Assembly (NCBI GenBank): GCA_034926865.1
Contig: JAYFQP010000001.1
Coordinates: 7,183-71,182, forward strand
Direction of reading: 5' to 3'
Source of the DNA: RGIG1902 sp034926865
GTDB lineage: Bacteria > Bacillota > Clostridia > Oscillospirales > Butyricicoccaceae
DNA: 64,000 bases
Shown here: piece after piece, positions 17,180 through 23,082 of the stretch
Numbering within the stretch: position 1 is the stretch's first letter
Layout of the letters: the number at the start of each line of letters is the position of its first letter
Notes under the pieces: generated by a model
What the model saw: the letters and a program-made list of their open reading frames with translations, nothing else
Database searches by the model: none
Told to the model about the DNA's origin: nothing
Position numbers and translations under genes: made by a program

Positions 17180-17490
17180 TCGGCATAGGGGCGGGCTCTG
17201 TCATGCGTCTCACGCGTCGAACTCGTACAACGTGCGCAACGTCAACACCGATGGCTCTCTGAACAACAACAACGCCTACAATGGGAACAACGGCCTTCGG
17301 CCCGCTCTGGTGGAAGGTGTGACTGAGTAAGCGAAAGCCGAAAACGGAGCCCCACCATCAAAGGAGAGCTCGTCCCAATGGAACCGACGCCGAATGTCCG
17401 GCTGCCGGGGAAGTTAAACACAAGATCGCCGACGCTGAAGCGACGCACGCCAAAGCGCGGCCCAAGCTATACGCGGCGAGGTATTTTTTT
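17180..17490 (+). ncRNA. DGR template RNA region (TR plus spacer up to RT start)
   Basis: 311 bases with no convincing protein, lying between avd and the reverse transcriptase gene. It holds TR (17212-17306) and a 184-base spacer (17307-17490). In the Bordetella phage DGR the matching avd-TR-spacer RNA is the substrate for cDNA priming, and the spacer is required. One open frame runs through TR but ends in a run of Asn codons and has no ribosome site. RNA ends are not determinable from sequence. Confidence 0.7.
17212..17306 (+). repeat. DGR template repeat (TR), 95 bp
   Basis: Pairs with VR at 19285-19379 at a constant offset of 2073 bases without gaps. There are 27 adenines and 68 other bases. 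Eleven adenines are changed in VR (17220, 17229, 17238, 17245, 17262, 17266, 17271, 17278, 17286, 17287, 17289), and only one non-adenine is (C at 17243, T in VR). In the target frame most TR codons with changes are AAC, the codon DGRs favour because A-mutation of it can reach many amino acids without stop codons. The last 16 bases are identical and hold the GGCCTTCGGCC inverted repeat. Confidence 0.96.
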
Positions 17491-18645
17491 ATGGACAGCA
17501 TCAACATCGTCTCAGACTTCAACAGTCTGCACACCAGCTACCGGAAGGCGCGGAGAGGCAAGGCCAACAGCCCGACCGCTCTGCGTTACGGCCTATCTGT
17601 TGTCGAGAACACAGTGGGGCTCGGCCGGGAGCTGGAGGCCCGCACATACCGACCGCTGCCGACCTACTCCTTCAAGGTCTACGAACCGAAGGAGCGGAAC
17701 GTGGTGGCCAACGCCTTCAGGGACAAGATCGTGCAGCACAGCCTATGCGACAATGTGCTGCAACCCTGCCTGACTCCCTCGTTCATCCGCGACAGCTATG
17801 CGTCACAGGTGGGGAAGGGAACCCTCGACGGGCTCGACCGTCTGGCCCACTTCATGCGCCGGTATTTTTTTAGCCGAAAGGCGGCAAATGACGCAGCGCG
17901 AAAGGCCGCCGGGCTGCCGCCCATGCCCACGCAGGCCGGGCACTATAACGCCGGGTATGTCCTGAAGGGCGACTTCGCAAAGTATTTTTACAATATCCGG
18001 CATGAGCCTCTCAAGGCTATGGCAAGCAAAAAGCTCAAGAAGCGGCTGCCGACGGCCGAGGACGCAGACTTCGCGGAATGGCTGCTGTTCATGTTCATGG
18101 ACAGCACACCAGACCCGGGCCTGCCGATCGGCTTCCAGACCAGCCAGCTCCTCGCGCTCCTGAACCTCGACGGGCTCGACCATCTGGTCAAAGACGAGCT
18201 CGGGGCGGCATACTACGGCCGCTACATGGACGATTTTTACATCATCCACGAGGACAAGGCGCAGCTCAAGGCGTGGCTGCGAAAAATCGAGGAATATATC
18301 GAACCTCTGGGGCTGCATCTGAACCAAAAGACTCAGATCTTCCCGCTGGCACAGGGGATCGACTTCCTCGGCTTCCATACCTACCTGACGGACACCGGCA
18401 AGGTCGTCCGCAAATTGAGGGACAACAGCAAAAACAGCATGAGGAGAAGGCTGAAGAAGTACAGGGGCCTCGTGGACGCCGGCCGCATGACCGTCGTGGA
18501 CGTGCAGCGCTCCTATGAAAGCTGGCGATCTCACGCGGAGCACGGCGACACGCACAGACTGCTCCAGAACATGGATTCCCTGTACTTCTCCCTTTTCCCG
18601 GAACTCAAAACAGAAAGGAGCCGAAAGCAATGTCCCAAGCCCTGA
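17491..18645 (+). CDS. DGR reverse transcriptase
   Basis: 384 residues. It makes mutagenic cDNA from TR RNA. Catalytic and family marks: YEPKERNVVANAFRDKIVQH (residues ~64-83), DF at 161-162 in VLKGDFAKYFYNI (first catalytic Asp), IGFQTSQ at 213-219, which fits the DGR-type [LIV]GxxxSQ rather than the retroviral QGxxxSP, and YMDD at 245-248 (catalytic Asp pair). LGLHLNQKTQIFPLAQGIDFLGF follows as the thumb-side motif. It starts at an ATG after GAGGTATTTTTTT and overlaps the target gene by 16 bases. No nuclease or maturase domain is fused. All key residues are present. Confidence 0.95.
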   Translation: MDSINIVSDFNSLHTSYRKARRGKANSPTALRYGLSVVENTVGLGRELEARTYRPLPTYSFKVYEPKERNVVANAFRDKIVQHSLCDNVLQPCLTPSFIRDSYASQVGKGTLDGLDRLAHFMRRYFFSRKAANDAARKAAGLPPMPTQAGHYNAGYVLKGDFAKYFYNIRHEPLKAMASKKLKKRLPTAEDADFAEWLLFMFMDSTPDPGLPIGFQTSQLLALLNLDGLDHLVKDELGAAYYGRYMDDFYIIHEDKAQLKAWLRKIEEYIEPLGLHLNQKTQIFPLAQGIDFLGFHTYLTDTGKVVRKLRDNSKNSMRRRLKKYRGLVDAGRMTVVDVQRSYESWRSHAEHGDTHRLLQNMDSLYFSLFPELKTERSRKQCPKP

Positions 18646-20339
18646 GCAATCTGGCCGTGGGTGCCAAGATCAAATTCGGCACACTTTACGGAAGCTCGCT
18701 GGTCTGGACACTGGCAGACAAGAACCACTCCGGCTACCCGACCGGCGCGGTCACGTTCGTCGCCTCGAATATCATCAAGCTCATGTGCGCGGACGCCATC
18801 GAGTCCTCGAACAGCGACAGCAACCGCAAAAGCTACGGCAACAATAGGTGGATCTACTCGAATATCCGCCAGTGGATGAACAGCGCGGCAGCGGCCGGCG
18901 CGTGGTATTCCGCGCAGCACTCGGCAGACGCAGCGCCCACAAACGCCAATGTCTGGAGCAACTACAACGAGTACGACGCGATCGCGGGCTTCCTCAACGG
19001 CTTCACGGCCAACGAGCAGGCGGCCCTTCTGAGCACCAGCCTCACGGTCGGGAAGGCCAGCGTGGACGGCGGCGGAACCGAGACTGACACCTGCAAGATC
19101 TTCAACCTGTCCGCCACCGAGGTCGGACTGACCGGAGACTTCACTGAGGGCTCGATCCTGAGCCTATTCAACACCAGCAGCAACCGCGTCACATACCCGA
19201 CGGCCAACGCCGTCTCCAACAGCGAATACACCAACAGCAGCCTCAACGCCTCGAGCGCGTGGCACTGGTGGCTGCGGACTCCATACGCGTCGTACTCGTA
19301 CTACGTGCGCTACGTTAGCACCGATGGCTCTCTGTACAGCAACTACGCCTGCAATGGGCGCTACGGCCTTCGGCCCGCTTTTAATCTGTCCTCTGATCTC
19401 TTGATCTCCGACTCCACCGACTCGGACGGCTGCTACACGGTCATCTACAACACAGCTCCCACCACGCCCTCCAGCATCACCGTCCCGTCCACGGTCAACG
19501 GCGGGAAGTCCCTCACGGTCTCGTGGGGAGCATCCACCGACGCCGACGGAAACCTGAGCGGCTACAAGCTGGAGCGCCAGTATGGGAGCGAGGGATGGGT
19601 GCAAGTTTACGCCGGAAGCTCCCGGACATACACCGAGACCATCACCTACGGAAAGACCACCGTGGCCTACCGGGTGAAGGCCTACGACGCCGTCGGCGCC
19701 GAGTCCGGGTACAACACCAGCGCGACCCGCACGATCATCAACAATCACGAGCCGACGATCTCCGGCAGCGACCGAGATCTCGGCACCTTCAGCGCGACAG
19801 CCCCGTCCACCACCTACGTCGTAAACGACGAGGACGGCGACACCGTGGCCGTCGTGGTCAAGCTGGACGGCGCCACCTTCCAGAGCTTCAACGCAACGCT
19901 CGGGGCCACCGTGGCGCTGACCTTTACGGCCTCCCAATGGCAGCAGATCCTCAACGGAGCCCACACCTTCGTCATCACGGCGACAGACCCCCAGAGCGCC
20001 GTGGCCACCCGCACGATCACCTTCACCAAGTCCGTCACGACCGTCCAGTTCACGACCGACGTGCTGGCCGCCGACGATATGCCGACGAAGGCGATGTTCA
20101 ACATTCAGGGCGCGTTCCCGGCCGGCTCCACCCTGACGATCGAGGCCTGCAACAACGCAAACGACGCCAGCCCCACATGGCAGGATGTCACCAGCCGCGT
20201 CGAAAGCGGGCAGAAGGTTTTCTTCAGCAATACCACCAAGACGGCCGACTCGTGGGGCGTCGCCCTGCGCGTCACTCTGGAGCGCGGAACCGCGACGGAT
20301 CCCTGCTACATCACCGCGATCGGAGGTAACTTCGCATGA
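18630..20339 (+). CDS. DGR target: variable tail protein with DUF6273-type lectin fold, FN3 and Ig-like domains
   Basis: 569 residues; the start overlaps the RT end and has AGAAAGGAGCCGAAAGCA in front. Residues 1 to ~255 look like the DUF6273/C-type-lectin-like fold used by DGR targets: VGAKIKFGTLYG, SNIRQWMNS, WYSAQH, IAGFLNGFTANEQAA, WWLRTPYA and GLRPAFNL. VR covers residues ~219-250. A fibronectin type III domain follows (~278-370, SGYKLERQYGSEGWVQVYAG, YRVKAYDAVGAESG), then an Ig-like domain (~373-470) and a C-terminal beta domain. VR is internal, not at the C terminus. It is probably a virion receptor-binding protein; that role is inferred from the operon. Confidence 0.88.
   Translation: MSQALSNLAVGAKIKFGTLYGSSLVWTLADKNHSGYPTGAVTFVASNIIKLMCADAIESSNSDSNRKSYGNNRWIYSNIRQWMNSAAAAGAWYSAQHSADAAPTNANVWSNYNEYDAIAGFLNGFTANEQAALLSTSLTVGKASVDGGGTETDTCKIFNLSATEVGLTGDFTEGSILSLFNTSSNRVTYPTANAVSNSEYTNSSLNASSAWHWWLRTPYASYSYYVRYVSTDGSLYSNYACNGRYGLRPAFNLSSDLLISDSTDSDGCYTVIYNTAPTTPSSITVPSTVNGGKSLTVSWGASTDADGNLSGYKLERQYGSEGWVQVYAGSSRTYTETITYGKTTVAYRVKAYDAVGAESGYNTSATRTIINNHEPTISGSDRDLGTFSATAPSTTYVVNDEDGDTVAVVVKLDGATFQSFNATLGATVALTFTASQWQQILNGAHTFVITATDPQSAVATRTITFTKSVTTVQFTTDVLAADDMPTKAMFNIQGAFPAGSTLTIEACNNANDASPTWQDVTSRVESGQKVFFSNTTKTADSWGVALRVTLERGTATDPCYITAIGGNFA
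19285..19379 (+). repeat. DGR variable repeat (VR), 95 bp
   Basis: Matches TR at 83 of 95 positions with no gaps. Changed codons in the target frame are residues 222, 225, 228, 230, 236, 237, 239, 241, 244 and 245; many read Tyr, Ser, Cys or Arg where TR would give Asn (or Tyr at 241). The fixed parts, TDGSL and GLRPA, are unmutated. The repeat stops at GCT 19379; beyond it the sequences diverge at once. It lies 2.07 kb downstream of TR and after the RT gene. Confidence 0.95.
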
Positions 20340-20509
20340 TTACATTCAGACAGGACAGCATCGCAAACCCGGGCCCGGAGGCACTCAGCCGCGAGGAGCT
20401 GCTGGCCAAGCTAACCGCGCAGGAGGCCACCAACGAGCTCCTGAAGGGCTGCATCATGGAACTCGCCGACATTGTGTACGGCGACAGTGAGGAGGCGACC
20501 ACCACATGA
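20336..20509 (+). CDS. Small tail-module protein, unknown
   Basis: 57 residues, coupled to the target gene by an ATGA overlap. It reads ITFRQDSIANPGPEALSREE, then a helix LLAKLTAQEATNELLKGCIMELADIVYG. Small helical proteins of this kind are common just after tail fibre genes in Bacillota phages. No function is known to me. The next gene again starts with an ATGA overlap. Confidence 0.6.
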   Translation: MITFRQDSIANPGPEALSREELLAKLTAQEATNELLKGCIMELADIVYGDSEEATTT

Positions 20510-20649
20510 GCAAACTGGTCGAATTGTATACCGGCGAGGTTTTAGCCGGGAATATCACCGAGAACGACGTGCCGGCGAAGCTGCGGGAGCAGGTCACGGC
20601 CGCCGTCAACGAGGCCAAGGCCGCGCAGGCCGAAACCGTGGGGAGCTGA
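20506..20649 (+). CDS. Small CD1375-like protein, copy 1
   Basis: 47 residues: SKLVELYTGEVLAGNITENDVPAKLREQV, then an Ala-rich helix. Similar short 'LYxGxI...DDVPxKLxxxV' proteins occur between tail fibre and lysis genes of clostridial phages (CD1375-like family). The product at 20712 is a clear paralogue. It overlaps the previous gene by four bases. The function is unknown. Confidence 0.6.
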   Translation: MSKLVELYTGEVLAGNITENDVPAKLREQVTAAVNEAKAAQAETVGS

Positions 20650-20711
20650 AAATGCTGGCCCGCGTTTTTTTATGGCTTTATACCGTTACCGCAGGAAAGG
20701 AGGTGACTGCC

Positions 20712-20834
20712 ATGCTGGTCAGGCTTTACGCCGGCGAGATCATCGCCGAACGCATTGACGAGGACGACGTGCCGAGCAAGCTCAAGGATCGCGTGCACGC
20801 GTATCTCACGGACATGGGCTACTTCGACGAGTAA
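20712..20834 (+). CDS. Small CD1375-like protein, copy 2
   Basis: 40 residues: LVRLYAGEIIAERIDEDDVP then SKLKDRVHAYLTDMGYFDE. I start at ATG 20712 because AAAGGAGGTGACTGCC lies just before it; an in-frame ATG at 20652 lacks a good site. The core LVxLYxGEIxAxxIxxxDVPxKLxxxV is shared with the product at 20506, so this is a local duplication. The function is unknown. Confidence 0.6.
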   Translation: MLVRLYAGEIIAERIDEDDVPSKLKDRVHAYLTDMGYFDE

Positions 20835-20845
20835 CCCGCACCCGG

Positions 20846-20874
20846 GAGGGGCTGCTTCGGCGGCCTCTCTCTAC
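20846..20874 (+). terminator. Hairpin between tail and lysis modules
   Basis: GAGGGGCTGC (20846-20855) pairs with GCGGCCTCTC (20860-20869) around a TTCG tetraloop, followed by TCTACTTTTTC. It looks like an intrinsic terminator with a slightly delayed U-tract. It separates the tail-fibre genes from the holin-like genes. Confidence 0.6.
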
Positions 20875-20921
20875 TTTTTCAATCTGGAGGAAACGATGAA
20901 AAAAGGAAAGAGGGTGCCGTC

Positions 20922-21305
20922 ATGAGTACGCAGGAGATCATCGCGGCCGTGCTCACGGCCCTACTGGGCGGCAGCGGCCTCGTCGGCATGGCCTTCTGGC
21001 TCTGGAAGCGTGCACTTGAAAAGCGCGACAAACGGGCCGAGGGGGCCAAGGAAGCCGAGGAAAAAAGAGCCGCCGAGGAACAGGAGAAGATGGAGGAGAC
21101 CCGGGAGCAGATCAAGTATCTGGTGGATCACGGCAAGGTAGTCGACGCGACCCTGAAGGCCATGGCCACAGAGAACACGCTCCAGTGCTACTGCCTGCTA
21201 TCTTGCCTCCGGGGGCTCGCCGAGCAGGGATGCAACGGGCCCGTCCATGACGGCATCGACAAGCTCGAAAAGTACCTGAACCAAAAAGCGCACGGGGAGG
21301 TGTAG
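20922..21305 (+). CDS. Membrane-anchored coiled-coil protein in the lysis module
   Basis: 127 residues. One N-terminal membrane segment (IIAAVLTALLGGSGLVGMAFWLW, residues ~5-27) is followed by a long charged coiled coil (EKRDKRAEGAKEAEEKRAAEEQEKMEETREQ). The C-terminal part has Cys residues (LQCYCLLSCLRGL). Such proteins precede holins in many phages and may be spanin- or holin-regulator-like. I see no signature that fixes the role. Confidence 0.6.
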   Translation: MSTQEIIAAVLTALLGGSGLVGMAFWLWKRALEKRDKRAEGAKEAEEKRAAEEQEKMEETREQIKYLVDHGKVVDATLKAMATENTLQCYCLLSCLRGLAEQGCNGPVHDGIDKLEKYLNQKAHGEV

Positions 21306-21308
21306 CAC

Positions 21309-21620
21309 ATGAAGCGCCGCCGAAAGCGCAGACGCAAAAAGGCCCCGGACAAGACCATGGACTTGATCCTTCTGCTCATGGCCGTATTTCTGGTGGCCTT
21401 CATCATTGCGATGATCGTGGTTTTTGTGGTCGTCGGCTCCGAGCCCTCGACTCTGATCGCTTGCGTGTTTACAGCCTGCACGGCCGAGGGCGGCTTCATG
21501 GCCATGATCAAGAGCACGAAAGTCAAAACGAACAGCGGCCCCACGCAGTCGGATCCGCAGCAGACGCCGTCGGCGTCTGATCCGCAGCCTCCGGCCGACG
21601 ATGGCGCCGGGAAAGGATGA
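21309..21620 (+). CDS. Small membrane protein with basic N terminus, lysis module
   Basis: 103 residues. A very basic start (KRRRKRRRKK) precedes two hydrophobic segments (ILLLMAVFLVAFIIAMIVVFVVVG and STLIACVFTACTAEGGFMAMI), then a Ser/Pro/Asp-rich tail. This could be a holin-like or antiholin-like protein by topology and by position between the coiled-coil protein and the holin. The family is unrecognised. Confidence 0.55.
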   Translation: MKRRRKRRRKKAPDKTMDLILLLMAVFLVAFIIAMIVVFVVVGSEPSTLIACVFTACTAEGGFMAMIKSTKVKTNSGPTQSDPQQTPSASDPQPPADDGAGKG

Positions 21621-21625
21621 AACAC

Positions 21626-21946
21626 ATGGACATCACAAGCGTTTCCACCATACTCGCCACGCTTCTCAGCGTGATCGGCGTGCTGGTGGCCATCACCAAC
21701 ATCATCGTCGAGGTCGTCAAGAAGGTGACGTGGGATAAGATCCCCACTCAGCTCCTCGCCCTGCTGGTCGCCGAAGTCCTGACGCTGGTGGCGTTTTTCG
21801 CCTACGCTCAGATCAAAGGCATCGGCGTCCTCTGGTACATGGTGGCGGCTGCAATCGTTGTCGGCTTCCTTGTGGCCTACGCCGCCATGTACGGCTTCGA
21901 GAAGCTGAAGGAGATCCTTGTCTCCGCGACCAAGAAAGACGAATAA
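21626..21946 (+). CDS. Holin (LL-H-like)
   Basis: 106 residues from the ATG at 21626 (an ATG at 21617 sits too close to its ribosome site). Two or three membrane helices are seen (ISTILATLLSVIGVLVAITNIIV-type and LLALLVAEVLTLVAFFAYAQI, then WYMVAAAIVVGFLVAYAAMYGF), and the end is charged (LKEILVSATKKDE). Size, topology and position just before the amidase fit a holin that opens the membrane for lysis. A GGCCGGG/CCCGGCC hairpin follows the gene. Confidence 0.75.
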   Translation: MDITSVSTILATLLSVIGVLVAITNIIVEVVKKVTWDKIPTQLLALLVAEVLTLVAFFAYAQIKGIGVLWYMVAAAIVVGFLVAYAAMYGFEKLKEILVSATKKDE

Positions 21947-21992
21947 CCACCGGCCGGGCGCACCCCGGCCATAGCACTCAGGAGGTGCAATC

Positions 21993-22778
21993 ATGAGCAA
22001 CAGTTCACTCATTACCTACACAAAGCTCTCGCCGAACTGCACGAAGCCCCGGAACCACAAGATTGACACGATCACGATCCACTGCATGGCCGGAAACTGC
22101 TCCGTTGAGACCTGCGGCGAGATCTTCGCCCCGGCATCCCGGCAGGCGTCCAGCAACTACGGCATCGGAAGCGACGGACGCATTGCCCTCTACGTTGACG
22201 AAGCCAACCGGTCGTGGTGCAGCTCGAACGCAACAAACGACCACAGGGCCGTCACGATCGAGGTGGCGAACACCGTGGCAGCGGAACCGTGGCCGGTCTC
22301 CGACAAGGCCTACGCGGCCCTGCTGAACCTCGTCACCGACATCTGCAAGCGGAACGGGATCGCGAAGCTGGTCTGGTCTACCAATAAAGCCGACCGCGTC
22401 GGGCACCTCAACGGCTGCAACATGACCGTCCACCGTGACTATGCCAACAAGAGCTGCCCGGGTGACTATCTGTACAGCCGGCACGCGGCCATCGCAGCCG
22501 AGGTCAACAAACGCCTCGGCGCCACGACCACCGCAGCGCAGACCACCACCGGATCAACCACAACCGCCTCTACGGCAAACTACACCGTCCGCATCAAGGC
22601 GACCGGCCTGCGGATCCGCAAGGGGCCCGGCACCAACTACGGCATCGCCCAGAACTCGATCGCGCCCGGCGTCTACACCATCGTTGCCGAGAGCTCCGGC
22701 ACCGGCTCCACCAAGGGCTGGGGCAAGCTCAAGAGCGGTGCCGGCTGGATCTCGCTGGACTACGCCACAAAGGTCTAA
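21993..22778 (+). CDS. Endolysin: N-acetylmuramoyl-L-alanine amidase with SH3 domain
   Basis: 261 residues. Residues ~5-175 are an Amidase_2 (PGRP-type, zinc) domain: ITIHCMAG with a zinc His at 31, SSNYGIGSDGRIALYVDEANRSWCSSNA, then VHRDYANKSCPGDYLYSR with the later zinc His and Cys. A Thr/Ala-rich linker (TTTAAQTTTGSTTTAST) leads to a bacterial SH3 cell-wall-binding domain (YTVRIKATGLRIRKGPGTNYG ... GWGKLKSGAGWISL). It cuts peptidoglycan to release virions. AGGAGGTGCAATC precedes the ATG. Confidence 0.93.
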   Translation: MSNSSLITYTKLSPNCTKPRNHKIDTITIHCMAGNCSVETCGEIFAPASRQASSNYGIGSDGRIALYVDEANRSWCSSNATNDHRAVTIEVANTVAAEPWPVSDKAYAALLNLVTDICKRNGIAKLVWSTNKADRVGHLNGCNMTVHRDYANKSCPGDYLYSRHAAIAAEVNKRLGATTTAAQTTTGSTTTASTANYTVRIKATGLRIRKGPGTNYGIAQNSIAPGVYTIVAESSGTGSTKGWGKLKSGAGWISLDYATKV

Positions 22779-22899
22779 ACGGCAGCAATCGCGGCCCACG
22801 GGGACGCAGGAGCGCGAGAAGCTCGACGCGAGTGTAAACAGTCACTCAGAAAGCAAAGCCCGCCAGAGGGCCGCAAAAGCAGCCGCAGAACGCAGAAAA

Positions 22900-22931
22900 C
22901 CCGCTCGGGACAGATCCCGGGCGGGCTTTTT
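22900..22931 (+). terminator. Strong terminator ending prophage 1
   Basis: CCCGCTCGGGA (22900-22910) pairs with TCCCGGGCGGG (22915-22925) and is followed by CTTTTTCTG. It is a textbook intrinsic terminator for the late operon, about 120 bases after the endolysin. The rest of the 304-base stretch 22,779-23,082 holds only the ssrA-derived repeat and no gene that I can support. Confidence 0.88.
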
Positions 22932-23028
22932 CTGTTTTCCGGCTATTCCGCAGCCGGCAGCGGCACCAATAACGCGAACACGCGAGGCATGACGACAATC
23001 ATGGCCCCGGGTTCGGATAGGTGCATGA

Positions 23029-23055
23029 TGGTGGAGGCGAGGGGAGTCGAACCCC
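23029..23055. repeat. attL of prophage 2: 27-bp core from the ssrA 3' end
   Basis: Identical to 61423-61449, which is the 3' end of ssrA (minus strand, including CCA and part of the T arm). The bases on each side differ between the two copies. It is a leftover fragment and not a working RNA gene. It also marks the junction with prophage 1, whose DNA lies directly to the left. Confidence 0.93.
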
Positions 23056-23082
23056 ATATAAAAACAGCTATGCGCCCTCTGT

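Larger units (their letters stand above)
16709..20339 (+). other. Diversity-generating retroelement (avd, TR, RT, VR target)
   Basis: A complete DGR cassette in one strand and order: accessory protein (16709-17179), template repeat (17212-17306), reverse transcriptase (17491-18645), target gene (18630-20339) with variable repeat (19285-19379). DGRs copy TR RNA into cDNA with errors at adenines and replace VR, so the target protein's binding surface changes. TR is untouched. Here TR and VR differ at 12 of 95 positions, and 11 of the 12 are A in TR. All parts are intact, so the element may be active. Confidence 0.95.
1..23028. mobile_element. Prophage 1 (right part): lambda-like head, P2-like contractile tail, with DGR
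   Basis: Continuous rightward late operon of a temperate myovirus, entered inside the large terminase gene and ending with lysis genes and a terminator at about 22,931. Head genes resemble lambda, tail genes resemble P2. GC content is visibly higher than in everything to the right. No integrase, repressor or replication genes are in view, so the left part lies outside the window. The right limit is placed at the ssrA-derived repeat at 23,029; the last ~97 bases before it hold no gene I can see. Confidence 0.9.

Noticed and set aside
17037..17330. Open frame running through TR with an Asn-rich end
   Set aside because: The Asn run is just the AAC-rich template repeat read in the VR frame; it overlaps avd and has no ribosome site.
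19523..20329. 268-codon plus-strand frame inside the DGR target gene
   Set aside because: Arg-rich shadow of the FN3/Ig part; no ribosome site.
23029..23055. tRNA-like T-arm and acceptor sequence
   Set aside because: Only the 27-bp 3' end of ssrA is present; there is no 5' half, so it is an att fragment and not a tRNA.
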